Numbered from the stretch's first letter, positions 27,968-37,487 are shown. The stretch is DNA of 64,000 nt from Aquiflexum lacus (GCF_015476655.1 NZ_JABFHF010000023.1:25306-89305), one strand, 5' to 3'. Program-made: numbers and translations. Notes: generated by a model not told the origin, from the sequence alone.

Positions 27968-28546
27968 ATGAATAGAAGAAAATTTTTGGTTAAAAGAGCT
28001 ATTGATGGTTCCGCTTCTTTGGCATTCAACAAGGATGGACTTTCATTAACCTATATGGAGTTACAACCGGATGATATGCGTCAACTTGGGATTGACTTGG
28101 ATTTTCCTTTCAAACCGGTGAATCCAGCAAAAAGGATTCCATTGGGGTGGAATGCTTTTCCGATTGTGACAAAAGATGAAAATTCACCGACGGTAATTTC
28201 CTTTTCAAAGTCAAGAAAGAAACCAAAAACCAGTTCAATTTTCCTCCGGCTCACTATAGCTTTGGATATAAGGGAACATGTAAGGATGAGGGCTTTTTTA
28301 TTTAAATCGAAAACAGAACTGGGTATTTTTGATTTACAATATGCTCATCCCTTTCAACCTTTTGAGCTGGAAATTGCTGCGACTAATTACAAACTGATTC
28401 TCTTAGAAGGTATTGGATTGGACCTGATCCAAGGTGATAAAGAAGCTTGTTTTTATGGTTTGGATGCGCTGCGCCAAGACAATTTCGGCTTGCAGCCACA
28501 TTTGTTCTTACCTGAAAAAACAAACAAGGAAGCTGCTTTTTTTTAA
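27968..28546 (+). pseudogene. unrecognised PUL protein with a probable internal frame disturbance
   Basis: The ORF gives 192 residues starting 12 bp after uxuA. I do not recognise the family. Ends such as SLAFNKDGLSLTY, LGWNAFPIVTKDEN and YGLDALRQDNFGLQPHLFLP look like natural protein, but the stretch from about 28216 to 28300 reads poorly in frame (RLTIALDIREHVRM). The -1 frame there reads far more plausibly (NQFNFPPAHYSFGYKGTCKD). Both switches fall at A- or T-rich runs, so this may be two indels (mutational or sequencing) in a once intact gene upstream of the uronyl hydrolase. Confidence 0.5.
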
Positions 28547-28558
28547 AATCTTTATTCC

Positions 28559-29499
28559 ATGAACTATTTCAAACCATTTGGTTGGATGAGTGGTAGTGTA
28601 CAAGATGGCCTGCTTGAGCTACACAATCAGGGAAAGTCAGCCGCCACAGCAACGCTTAAAACCCAATTGAATTCTTACTTGGACCCTAAAAAGGGAATTA
28701 TTTTCGAAAGTCCTCAAACTTCTCCCATGGATGGGAAATTCAATAGTTTGGAGGATTTTTTATCTTTTTCGGCCATCATTAATTTTTATCCGGACCACAT
28801 TTCAATCTCGATTGCGCTGGAATACATCCAAAAACTAAAAAAACCTACTGAAAAAGATTTCACCGGTCATGTTACCACAGATGTTGTTACACTTTGGCCT
28901 ATCCGCTTTCAGTAATAGCTTGCCAAAGGGAGGACCGAAAATTGGCGGAATTGGCTGTTAACCACCTAGTGCTTCGAAAGGAATTTCTTTCCGAGACAAA
29001 TGGCATATACCAAAGGTCTACTGCGAATAGACAAAAATCATATGGGAATTGGGGGCGGGGAGTGGCTTGGTATTTATTGGGAATTGTAAAGACCCTGCGG
29101 GAATTTGAAAATACCGATTTTGGGGATTTGAATGAATTGGAAGAAATCTGGAAAGACTTTCTGAAACAGGCTGGTTTTGTTTTAGGGCTTCAAAATGAAA
29201 AAGGGTTGTTTTATTCCTATATCGATATTCCTGAAACGGGTGTGGACACCTCCGCCACTGCAGGTATCACAGCAGCATTTGCTTGGGGATTTTGCATGGA
29301 GATTTTGATCGAAGAATTTGTCAAAGCAGCATCTTTGGCTTACCATGCCCTACAGGAATATATTTCCGAAGATGGATTTCTTAGATCGGTTTCCCAGATT
29401 AATAGGGGAGGAGAAGAACTCCAAAAAGGCGGATACAGGGTTATTTCCCAATTTGGGATGGGTTTAGTGGCACAACTTTACGCGGGGTTAAAAGAGTAA
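28559..29499 (+). pseudogene. GH88/GH105-type unsaturated uronyl hydrolase, frameshifted
   Basis: The two halves lie in different frames. 28559-28912 encodes an alpha/alpha-barrel start (PFGWMSGSVQDGLLELH, DGKFNSLEDFLSF), and from about 28890 the +2 frame continues with TLAYPLSVIACQR, then SYGNWGRGVAWYLLGIV and GYRVISQFGMGLVAQLYAG, the GH105 hallmark segments. A one-base deletion near GTTGTTACACTTTGG restores one continuous protein of about 313 residues, somewhat shorter than usual (about 370). Family members hydrolyse delta-4,5-unsaturated uronic acids left by lyases. It lies 12 bp downstream of the preceding ORF at the end of the catabolic run. Confidence 0.78.
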
Positions 29500-30009
29500 T
29501 TGTCGGTAAATATTGAATCTTTGCTATGTTGAAAAGGCTAATACGGTACGGTTTGTGTCCTCACGCCCTGACTTCGAAAAGCGGACCAAAGAAAAAGGGA
29601 AGAAAGAAGGACATGTCAACGAAGGCACCGTACCATGGGTCATCAACCCTCTTGAAAAAGTTGATCTTTATGTAACAGAGGATTACTCAAACCAGCACTG
29701 TGAACAATCATTAATTCCAATCTTATAAATGGTGTAATTACTAAAACAGGAAATGGCATTTTTTTTCTGTTATGTTTATGACCTTGGATTTTGTAAGGGA
29801 AAGATTTTTGGAATAGAAGCTAGACCCCTGCTAATTTTTTAAAATTGCACATTACCTTTGAGTGGTTAGTATTATGAAGAGCCCCCGTAAAAACGAGGAA
29901 GGCTTGGTGAAGGGTGTCTTCACGCACAGCCATTCCCGATTTGCGAGAATTCTGTGGGAACCTGGGAGCGAAATTCCCTTGCGTGACCTGATTGTAAGCC
30001 AGCAAAAAA
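29500..30009. other. intergenic segment with several inverted repeats; no recognisable gene
   Basis: Short ORFs here do not resemble known proteins. Visible structure includes GGTACGGT (29545-29552) and ACCGTACC (29627-29634) as an inverted repeat, GTGAAG-GGTGT-CTTCAC (29907-29923) and GGGAA (29956-29960) with TTCCC (29974-29978). The part 29875-30000 is less AT-rich than its surroundings. It could be a remnant of a structured RNA or mobile element and marks the transition from the glycan locus to the accessory patchwork. Confidence 0.4.
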
Positions 30010-30708
30010 ATGAAAAAAAGCTTAATTATATCCTTTTTAGCAATTTCATGGCTTTGGTCTTGTGGACAGAGTAGTAATTCAAAAACAGGAAAAGTAGCTA
30101 TTGATCGAGAGATAAAAGCCTCCACAAACAATTACAACAAGCAACCATCACAAAACCATGATTTAGAAAGGTATATCTATACAGATACTACATATGCGTC
30201 TCCCACCGGAAAAGGGATAACTATACAAAACAGTTTTCCAAAAGGTGGAAGTATTGCCCCTGACGGAATGCAATATGTTAATTCATCGGGAAAAAGTTAC
30301 GCATTTGCTGTATTTTGGACTCGGATAATCAATGAAACTAATACTCCATTAGAACTTAATATTAATTTTCCTGCTGATTCATTTGCAATATTTACGCCAC
30401 CTGACTCCTACTTAAAACTGTTTCTACCAACAGATAAATTGACATATGATAAATTATCATCGTATAACTATGGTCTAACTGGAATAAAATCCTTTTTAGA
30501 TACCAATTTTGACAAGGCTACCAAGTTGCAAATAACGATTAATTCCAATGAGGAGCATATTTTCTATGTAGCAACGCTCTCTTATCAGGCATCGGGTACT
30601 CCAAGAGCAGCACTTATCTTGAAAGATCAAGACCTTTATTACAGAATGAGCATTTCACCAAATGGATCTGGAACAATTCCCTGTGGAAAGATCGTGTTTA
30701 AAAAATGA
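30010..30708 (+). CDS. hypothetical lipoprotein
   Basis: The 232-residue protein has a signal peptide and lipobox (WLWSC, Cys about 18), followed by a low-complexity Ser/Asn linker and a beta-rich body (GKGITIQNSFPKGG, YAFAVFWTRIINETNTPLEL). The pattern of a conserved extracytoplasmic domain with a TPPDSYLKLF segment is typical of Bacteroidota-specific hypothetical proteins; no enzymatic motif is visible. It stands alone on the + strand. Confidence 0.75.
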   Translation: MKKSLIISFLAISWLWSCGQSSNSKTGKVAIDREIKASTNNYNKQPSQNHDLERYIYTDTTYASPTGKGITIQNSFPKGGSIAPDGMQYVNSSGKSYAFAVFWTRIINETNTPLELNINFPADSFAIFTPPDSYLKLFLPTDKLTYDKLSSYNYGLTGIKSFLDTNFDKATKLQITINSNEEHIFYVATLSYQASGTPRAALILKDQDLYYRMSISPNGSGTIPCGKIVFKK

Positions 30709-30869
30709 AGCAGGTGATTAAAATGGTTTAATGTTCTCTTTAAAATTTTGTCTTATGTTTTGATGACAAATGACCTTGAAATAGAGTGAACGGTACAAAA
30801 AAAGAAAAGCCAGCTCACAAACGAGTAGCCGACCTGATCTAATTGGCTCAGGTTGAAGGTAATCATTTA

Positions 30870-31130
30870 ATGAAACAGGATCTCTTTACCTTTTACTACA
30901 TCAATCAATTCACTAAAGAAATTTCCTTTCCAAAAAGGGTCTTTATAAATTACAGAAGTATCTATGAATATGTTCATTTCTCAAATGTGTGGCAAATTAT
31001 ATTTACGTCTGGAAAAACCAGATTAATTCACCTAATAATAAGAAATAAACATGGTTTTTTTATTCATATAAATTTAGATCTTCAAGTGGGCTTTTTAATT
31101 GACCAAAATGTGAAATCACTTTTCAAATAA
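30870..31130 (+). CDS. short hypothetical ORF, uncertain
   Basis: The frame is open from a TTG at 30843; the first ATG at 30870 gives about 86 residues rich in Ile, Phe and His (SGKTRLIHLIIRNKHGFF). There is no recognised domain and composition is AT-biased. It could be a remnant of a LytTR-like domain or a chance ORF. Confidence 0.25.
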   Translation: MKQDLFTFYYINQFTKEISFPKRVFINYRSIYEYVHFSNVWQIIFTSGKTRLIHLIIRNKHGFFIHINLDLQVGFLIDQNVKSLFK

Positions 31131-31201
31131 TCGAAATATAGTTTTCTATGAGAAAATACCTAATTGAATTTCCAAAACGAAAATCATAACTACAAAAAAA
31201 A

Positions 31202-31849
31202 TCACCATTTATTAAATTTGAATTTAGCCTTATATAAAAGGTCAACTTTTGAAGAATCTCTTTCCGTGTATTGAAAATCAGTTGGCAGTTCGTAGTTTTG
31301 CCGGAGTTCCTTGAACAACTGTGGGATCCCTCCTCCACCTGAAGTAAAGAAATTTACACCACCAGACCCATTGGGTATCACACGCTCCAAAAAACTGGAA
31401 TATGCCCCCTTTCCCGCACTGGGAATGTATCGGTAGACGGATTTTATAACAGCTGTGTTTTTTCTCATGTTATACTCCATTTGGGACAGCTGACCTGAAG
31501 TGTTCAAAATCATTCTTTTCAAATGAGCTTCTGATGGCAATGGTCTGACATCGATTGTTTCTAATTCTTCCTCTTTAGGTATCAGGTAAATAATTTCAGG
31601 CAGGTTTTTAAGATCAATAATTGATTTCATGGTTTCATAAGCGACATGACTTATCGTAACGATTTGCCCATCTTCAACCAAAAGTGAAAACATTCCTGTT
31701 TTATCGGTTACGGCCTGACCATTTTTAAAATACACATGGACGTTTTCCAAGGGCAGTCCAGTCGTTACGTCTACGATTTTAGCTTTCCAGACACCCTGAT
31801 TGCGGTAATTGCTAAAAATAAAAATCAAAAAGAATAAATACTTGGACAT
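31202..31849 (-). CDS. carboxypeptidase-regulatory-like domain protein
   Basis: The 215-residue protein has a short N-terminal hydrophobic segment (YLFFLIFIFSN) and a CarboxypepD_reg-like beta sandwich (AKIVDVTTGLPLENVHVYFKNGQAVTDKTGMFSLLV, split here for description), then an alpha-rich tail (EAHLKRMILNTSGQLSQMEYN). These proteins are secreted or surface-associated in Bacteroidota. It is convergent to the preceding + strand ORF. The specific role is unknown. Confidence 0.75.
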   Translation of the reverse strand: MSKYLFFLIFIFSNYRNQGVWKAKIVDVTTGLPLENVHVYFKNGQAVTDKTGMFSLLVEDGQIVTISHVAYETMKSIIDLKNLPEIIYLIPKEEELETIDVRPLPSEAHLKRMILNTSGQLSQMEYNMRKNTAVIKSVYRYIPSAGKGAYSSFLERVIPNGSGGVNFFTSGGGGIPQLFKELRQNYELPTDFQYTERDSSKVDLLYKAKFKFNKW

Positions 31850-32074
31850 AGATAAATAGAAGTTTCTATGAATTTGGAAACTTCCTTATCAAAAATAAAG
31901 GAACTGATTGATGGCTTAGGGTTTATTAACTAAAGTGCTATTGGTTTGAGGTTTTTTAAGAGAAACTGTAATGAAATCCGAAAAAATACTTGAAGAAACC
32001 TGAAAATCTTCTATAGTTATTTTTTTGTTTAGATTGCGTTTAAAACACATTACATTGGTACCAAGCTAGAAAAT

Positions 32075-32668
32075 ATGGAGAAAGAGTTTCAATTCTATTC
32101 TGATTTATTTATGGAACAATTTCCATTATTGAGCCTGGAGGCAAAAAAATTCACACGTTCTATTTTAACCCTTAGAAAATATGATAAAAAAGAGTACTTA
32201 TTTAAAAGCGGCGGAATACAAAAAGAAGTCTGCTACGTTTGTCAAGGCCTTTTAAGAAAGTATTATATCAATGAAAAAGGGAATGAAATAATCACAGGTT
32301 TCATCAGTGAGAAAGGATATGCCACCGACTATCCTTCCTTTTCAAGACAAAAACCCTCTAAGTATCATATAGAATGTCTCGAACCTTCTATAATTCTTTT
32401 CATGCCTTATGATAAACTACAAGAGGCTTATCGGACTTATAAAGACAGCGAAATGTACGGTAGGCTAACAGCGGAAATGGTTTTAACAAGAGAAACAGAT
32501 AGAGTCGAAAGTTTTTTATTTGAGAATGCAGAAGAGAGATATCTCAAATTTATATCTGCTAACAAAGACCTTATGAATAGGATAAGCTTATCCCATTTGG
32601 CTTCCTATCTAGGAATTGAGCGACAATCACTGACCAGGATACGAAGTAAACTTGCCAAGAAACAATAA
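32075..32668 (+). CDS. Crp/Fnr-family transcriptional regulator
   Basis: The 197-residue protein has an N-terminal cyclic-nucleotide-binding-like beta barrel (KKEYLFKSGGIQKEVCYVCQGLLRKYY) and a C-terminal HTH (RISLSHLASYLGIERQSLTRIRSKL). Bacteroidota Crp-like proteins of this kind often lack the cAMP-binding signature and sense other cues. It is followed on the same strand by the Lnt-like gene, with about 70 bp to the preferred start, which it may control. Confidence 0.88.
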   Translation: MEKEFQFYSDLFMEQFPLLSLEAKKFTRSILTLRKYDKKEYLFKSGGIQKEVCYVCQGLLRKYYINEKGNEIITGFISEKGYATDYPSFSRQKPSKYHIECLEPSIILFMPYDKLQEAYRTYKDSEMYGRLTAEMVLTRETDRVESFLFENAEERYLKFISANKDLMNRISLSHLASYLGIERQSLTRIRSKLAKKQ

Positions 32669-32741
32669 TGAAACATAGGTGTCAGGTTCAACAAAGAATT
32701 GCTGCCCATCTTTGGGGTATTCGTATCAAATTACTTCAATA

Positions 32742-34232
32742 GTGAAAAACAATATCTTACAAAAAGTCCTTTTAGTCATCCTCTTGATTTTTTTCTCTGT
32801 AATTTCTAATGGGCAATACGCTGTCTTTTATGCTATTTGGATTTTTACAACAATGCTGCTTTTTGCGGTAAGAAAATTACCGAGGTGGCAGGGTTTCTTA
32901 TTGGCGTTCTTGGTTACAGGTATAGTTTATTATATTGGCTTTGATGTAGTCCCTTTTTTACCCATTTCTATCTCAATTATTATTGCTATAATTTTTAGTT
33001 TACTCACCTCTTTACCCTACTTAATTGATTCATTTTTTTCAAAAAATCGAAAATCCTTTCAAAGCACCTTAATATTTCCATGTGCCTTTGTTTTAATAGA
33101 ATATGCTTACCATCAATTTAATCAATATGGCTCTTGGGGGCATTTTGCCTACACCCAACAAACACAACATATTTTACTTCAATCTATCTCTGTTTTTGGG
33201 ATGGGTTATATTACCTTTTTAATTGCCTGGTTTGCCTCTGTTAGCAATTGGGTTTATGATCAAAGATATGAAGGGAGAAATGTAAAAAAGGGAGTTCTCA
33301 TTTATGGCCTTGTTTTGGGTTTGACATTAATGTATGGTGCTTATCGTGTACAATTTCAAAATTCCAATTCTGAAACGATTCGGATAGCTTCTATTTCCGC
33401 ATTGGATAGTCTTAAAGTTGGGATTGACCTTCAGGGAATAAATAATAAAGAAACTGAAAATGAAGCTATAATTGAAACTAAAAGAAATACATCGAAATTA
33501 AATCAATATTTATTTGACATAAGTATCAAAGAAGCAGAAGCTGGGGCAAAAATAGTTTTTTGGGCGGAAGGCAATGGTGTAATTTTAAAAGAAGACGAAA
33601 GTGAATTATATGATCAAGCCAGGGAAATAGCTTATACCCAAAATATATATTTAGGTTTGGGCATAGCGGTAATAGACCCAGCAAATAGCAGATTTCTTGA
33701 AAATAAATTTGTTTTATTTGACCGAAATGGTAAAAAGGTTATGGATTATTGGAAGGGTATTTCAGTACCTGGTGCCGAAGCCCCGATTAGCAATAATAAA
33801 ACTACCGGAATCCAAAAAATAGAAACAGACTATGGTACCATTGCAGGAGCAATATGCTTTGATTTAGATTTTCCAAATTATTTAAAAGAGGCTAAAGGTT
33901 CAGACATACTGTTGGCACCAAGTAATGATTATAAAGAAATTGACCAATTACACACTAATATGGCTAAGTTTAGAGCCATAGAACAAGGTTTTAATTTGAT
34001 TAGACAAGCTAGCTTAGGCCATTCTATAGGGACAGATTATACAGGAAAGGTAATTAGTGAAATGAATCATTTTACGGATACCAGTAAAGTACTGATTACG
34101 CAACTTCCGACAAAAGGAACGAAGACAATATATGCTGTCATTGGAGATAGTTTCATTGTATTTTGTATATTCTTGCTGGGTTTGGTTATTATAGTTCTTA
34201 AAAGGAAAAGAATAGGTAGGAAAGCTAGTTGA
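32742..34232 (+). CDS. apolipoprotein N-acyltransferase-like membrane nitrilase
   Basis: No ATG fits. A GTG at 32742 (VKNNILQKVLLVILLIFF) starts directly with a membrane segment and is preferred over a GTG at 32679. Several N-terminal membrane helices (about 1-210) are followed by a carbon-nitrogen hydrolase domain with the catalytic triad Glu276 (WAEG), Lys338 (YWKG) and Cys372 (GAICFD), and a final transmembrane helix. This is the layout of Lnt, which N-acylates lipoproteins, but sequence identity to canonical Lnt looks low, so it may be a diverged second copy or act on another amide. Confidence 0.8.
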   Translation: MKNNILQKVLLVILLIFFSVISNGQYAVFYAIWIFTTMLLFAVRKLPRWQGFLLAFLVTGIVYYIGFDVVPFLPISISIIIAIIFSLLTSLPYLIDSFFSKNRKSFQSTLIFPCAFVLIEYAYHQFNQYGSWGHFAYTQQTQHILLQSISVFGMGYITFLIAWFASVSNWVYDQRYEGRNVKKGVLIYGLVLGLTLMYGAYRVQFQNSNSETIRIASISALDSLKVGIDLQGINNKETENEAIIETKRNTSKLNQYLFDISIKEAEAGAKIVFWAEGNGVILKEDESELYDQAREIAYTQNIYLGLGIAVIDPANSRFLENKFVLFDRNGKKVMDYWKGISVPGAEAPISNNKTTGIQKIETDYGTIAGAICFDLDFPNYLKEAKGSDILLAPSNDYKEIDQLHTNMAKFRAIEQGFNLIRQASLGHSIGTDYTGKVISEMNHFTDTSKVLITQLPTKGTKTIYAVIGDSFIVFCIFLLGLVIIVLKRKRIGRKAS

Positions 34233-34282
34233 AATTGAGTGGGAGCTTATTTTGGTTATTGGTGGAAATTAAATAAAACGAC

Positions 34283-35320
34283 ATGAGAAGAATTACGACA
34301 TTTTTAATACTTCTATTGATTGTTAGCAATGCTATTGCCCAAAATAAAAGGGAAATTATGGATTTTGAATTTGAAGGTGTATTGCTAAATGGAGTCTTGA
34401 ATATTCCTGAGGACAATAGCCCAAAAGGCATCGTCTTGATTGTCCATGGTTCAGGCCAAACCAATGCTGTGGCCCAAGAATGGTACAAGGATGTACGGGA
34501 GTCGATTCTTAAATCGGGATTTGCTACCTATATGTGGGATAAGATGGGTTGCGGCAATAGTGGCGGAACTTTTAATTACAATCAACCTGTCCAAAACAGT
34601 GCCTTGGAAGTAATAGCTGCTATCCATGCCTTAAAGGAAAAGAAAATACCAGGATCAGATGCAATTGGACTTTGGGGGATTAGCAGAGCTGGCTGGATAA
34701 ATCCAATCGTCATCAACAAATATAAAGACATCAAATTTTGGATTTCTGTAAGTGGTGTAGATGATAAAGAAAACTTCAAATACCTGCTAGCGCAGAACTT
34801 AAAAATCAATGGTCATCCACAAGACTCTGTTAAATTAATTGTAGATGAATGGATGAAGGGTACAAAAATATCACATTCCGGGGGAAGTTTTGAAGAATAC
34901 CAGTCAGCCACAAAAAATCTCGCCAAGAATGCTTTTTGGTTAAGATTTACCAATGGGGGAATCACTCAAGAGGGGTACTACAATTACCAACCAACTTTTA
35001 TGAAAGAAGAGCTGGACGAAGAGTCCGGTTTACAGGTATACATTGAGGATTTTGACTCCCTCCTATCGGGTATAAACTGCCCTGTTTTGGCGGTGTTTGG
35101 AGAAAATGACATGAACGTAGATTGGATCAAAACCAAGCTCTTATATGAGAATACCTTAGGTCAAAATACCGATTTAACTATCAAATCATTTCCGAATTGC
35201 AATCATAATCTAATCCAATGTGAAACGGGAGGTTTTTATGAGCTGCAGGATAACAATTTACCCAATAAAAGGTGTGGTGATTTTCTTGATGCAATGGTAG
35301 AATGGTTAGATAAAATTTGA
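34283..35320 (+). CDS. secreted alpha/beta hydrolase
   Basis: The 345-residue protein has a signal peptide (FLILLLIVSNAIAQ). The alpha/beta fold is shown by the oxyanion motif VLIVHGSGQ, the nucleophile elbow GISRAGW (GxSxG), the acid in AVFGENDMNVDW and the His in NCNHNL. It resembles peptidase S9/acyl-esterase-type hydrolases of the periplasm. It is 50 bp downstream of the Lnt-like gene. The substrate is unknown. Confidence 0.85.
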   Translation: MRRITTFLILLLIVSNAIAQNKREIMDFEFEGVLLNGVLNIPEDNSPKGIVLIVHGSGQTNAVAQEWYKDVRESILKSGFATYMWDKMGCGNSGGTFNYNQPVQNSALEVIAAIHALKEKKIPGSDAIGLWGISRAGWINPIVINKYKDIKFWISVSGVDDKENFKYLLAQNLKINGHPQDSVKLIVDEWMKGTKISHSGGSFEEYQSATKNLAKNAFWLRFTNGGITQEGYYNYQPTFMKEELDEESGLQVYIEDFDSLLSGINCPVLAVFGENDMNVDWIKTKLLYENTLGQNTDLTIKSFPNCNHNLIQCETGGFYELQDNNLPNKRCGDFLDAMVEWLDKI

Positions 35321-35435
35321 TTTTGTACTCAAAATGAGTAGGTGACCATGAGATACCAGTTCACTGATCAGAGCCTTTATTGGCCCCTGCCCTGCATCCT
35401 GGCACTCCTTAATAAAACGGAAAACATACTAAAGC

Positions 35436-36188
35436 ATGGAGAATGATTTAAAACCCTTTTGGAATAAGATTTTCAGTTTTAACTGGAAATTAGGGCTTTT
35501 TTTAATTCTTCTAATTTGTATTCCTCGTTTTATTTTAGTCTTGCACGGCAATGAAATAGCCAATATGCAGTATGTAGGAATACTGATGCTTACTATGGCA
35601 TTTACACCGTTCGTTTTTTTAAGCAAGAATGGCAGAAGAAAAATCGGAATTAAAAAGCCTACAAATAATGGCTGGCTAATTATTGCATTAATTATTGGTA
35701 TAGTCTTTAGCGTTTTACTATACTTCTTGGGTGATGTACTTTACGGCAACTCTCACAAAAATTGGTATAGCTATATTGGAAGATCTTATAATATTCCGCA
35801 AGAAATTGACGAGCAAAGTAGGCTTATCATGTTCGCAATTTCATCTTTGATTGGAATGACATTTAGCCCGATTGGAGAGGAACTTTTTTTTAGAGGGATA
35901 GTGCATTCTAGTTTTGCAAATTCCATAGGAAATATCAAAGCATCTTTAATTGATAGTTCGGCTTTTGCACTTGTTCATATTTCACATTTTGGACTGGTTA
36001 TCCATAAACAACAATGGGAATTCCTGTTCGTACCAACTCTGATATGGGTGCTGAGTATGTTTACAATAAGTATTTTATTTTATGTTTGCAGAAAACGCTC
36101 CGGCTCAATTTTAGGAGCAATTATTTGTCATTCAGCTTTCAATTTAGGAATGACTTATTGTATCTTTTTTCTAATTGGTGGAAATTAA
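35436..36188 (+). CDS. CPBP-family intramembrane metalloprotease
   Basis: This 250-residue membrane protein has several TM helices. The CAAX-protease/Abi motifs are visible: SPIGEELFFRGI (EExxxR), ALVHISHFG (His motif) and GAIICHSAFNLG (last His). Relatives cleave prenylated or membrane peptides and are often associated with bacteriocin immunity; the bacterial substrate here is unknown. Confidence 0.85.
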   Translation: MENDLKPFWNKIFSFNWKLGLFLILLICIPRFILVLHGNEIANMQYVGILMLTMAFTPFVFLSKNGRRKIGIKKPTNNGWLIIALIIGIVFSVLLYFLGDVLYGNSHKNWYSYIGRSYNIPQEIDEQSRLIMFAISSLIGMTFSPIGEELFFRGIVHSSFANSIGNIKASLIDSSAFALVHISHFGLVIHKQQWEFLFVPTLIWVLSMFTISILFYVCRKRSGSILGAIICHSAFNLGMTYCIFFLIGGN

Positions 36189-36346
36189 AACTGTCATTAA
36201 CTCTATGGCAATGCCATGAGGCAGTCCGGCTTGTAGGTCAGGCTGTTTCTCTTTATCTTGCTTCTTTGCTGCGATATAGTGAGAGTACTAAAATGTCCCA
36301 ATTTTCATTTACTAAGCGTTGGATGCAAACAAAAACCCTATAAGGT

Positions 36347-37321
36347 ATGAAAGAAAAAAAACTAGTATTCATGGAACATGATGGTGCAATTGATGATTTA
36401 CTTTCTCAATTGTTGCTACTAACCATGAAAGAAGTAGAGGTAATTGGAATAAATGTTACACCAGCTGATTGCTTTATTGAGCCTGCAATTGAAAGCACTT
36501 TTAAGTTATTACAGCTTTTTGGGAATGAGAATATTCCTATAGGGCGCAGTGATAAAAATGGAATTAATGCTTTCCCAAATGAATGGAGAGCAAGACCAGA
36601 AGTGATTAATGCGTTACCTTCTTTAATAAATTGTACTTATAACTTAGACCCTTATTCCCTTCCAGAAGCTGTTGATTTACTTATTGATCAATTGACATTG
36701 GCCGACAGACCCGTAACAATTTTATTGACCGGGCCATGTTCAAACTTAGTGGAAGCCATTAGAAAAGCACCACACATAAGGGGTAAAATTGAGCAAGTAG
36801 TTTGGATGGGAGGTGCATTCAGAACACAAGGAAATGTACAGACTTACCAACATAATGGAACCGCTGAATGGAATGTATATTGGGACCCACAAAGTTCAAA
36901 AGAATTATTTGTGATGGAGCTTCCGTTGGTTTGTATTCCATTGGATGTTACTAATAATGTACCTGTAAATAAAGAATTTTTGTCAACGTTAGCATTTCAA
37001 TCGGATTACTTTTTATCTAATTTGGCTGGTCAATTATGGGCATTAACTATTGACACTATTCCTAGCTACCACTATGTATACTTTATGTGGGATGTGCTGG
37101 CAACAAGCTTTATATCCCTTCCTAATGAGTTTGCCTTAGAAGAAGTCAAAGCTGTTGTGAGTGATAGACCACCTAATGCGGGTCAAACGCAATTAATCGA
37201 AAGAGGGCACCCTTTAAAAATAGCAGTTGATGTAAATAGGAAAGTATTTTACGAGTATGTTTTGAATCAGTTAAAAACAGAGATTAGTCTGCAGTCAACC
37301 GCAACTGCTTTAAAGGTATGA
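36347..37321 (+). CDS. inosine/uridine-preferring nucleoside hydrolase family protein
   Basis: The 324-residue protein hydrolyses N-glycosidic bonds of nucleosides (predicted). The Ca-binding N-terminal motif is present as HDGAIDDLLS (compare DxDxGxDD), then VIGINVTPADCF, ILLTGPCSNLVEA and the mid motif WMGGAF, with NGTAEWNVYWDP towards the active site. Length is normal for the family. It is a single gene with its own upstream region. Confidence 0.88.
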   Translation: MKEKKLVFMEHDGAIDDLLSQLLLLTMKEVEVIGINVTPADCFIEPAIESTFKLLQLFGNENIPIGRSDKNGINAFPNEWRARPEVINALPSLINCTYNLDPYSLPEAVDLLIDQLTLADRPVTILLTGPCSNLVEAIRKAPHIRGKIEQVVWMGGAFRTQGNVQTYQHNGTAEWNVYWDPQSSKELFVMELPLVCIPLDVTNNVPVNKEFLSTLAFQSDYFLSNLAGQLWALTIDTIPSYHYVYFMWDVLATSFISLPNEFALEEVKAVVSDRPPNAGQTQLIERGHPLKIAVDVNRKVFYEYVLNQLKTEISLQSTATALKV

Positions 37322-37487
37322 TGATAATAATATAATATTATACAAATTGAAAAACATTTATTTTTATTATCCATGCTGTTTTCAATCACCCTCTTCATAT
37401 CAAAAAACTAATGATTAGCCTTAATTTAATTCGCTTTTATGCTGCTTGGGCATACTGTAATTTTGTGTAAATCAAATTTGAATTTTC

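Noticed and set aside
29513..29728. 71-residue ORF (MNLCYVEKANTVRF...)
   Set aside because: No recognisable domain, no clear ribosome-binding site, and it spans the inverted repeat GGTACGGT/ACCGTACC; more likely non-coding.
36014..36343. 109-residue ORF overlapping the CPBP gene end
   Set aside because: It lies in an alternative frame of the CPBP gene and runs into non-coding sequence; composition and content are not protein-like.
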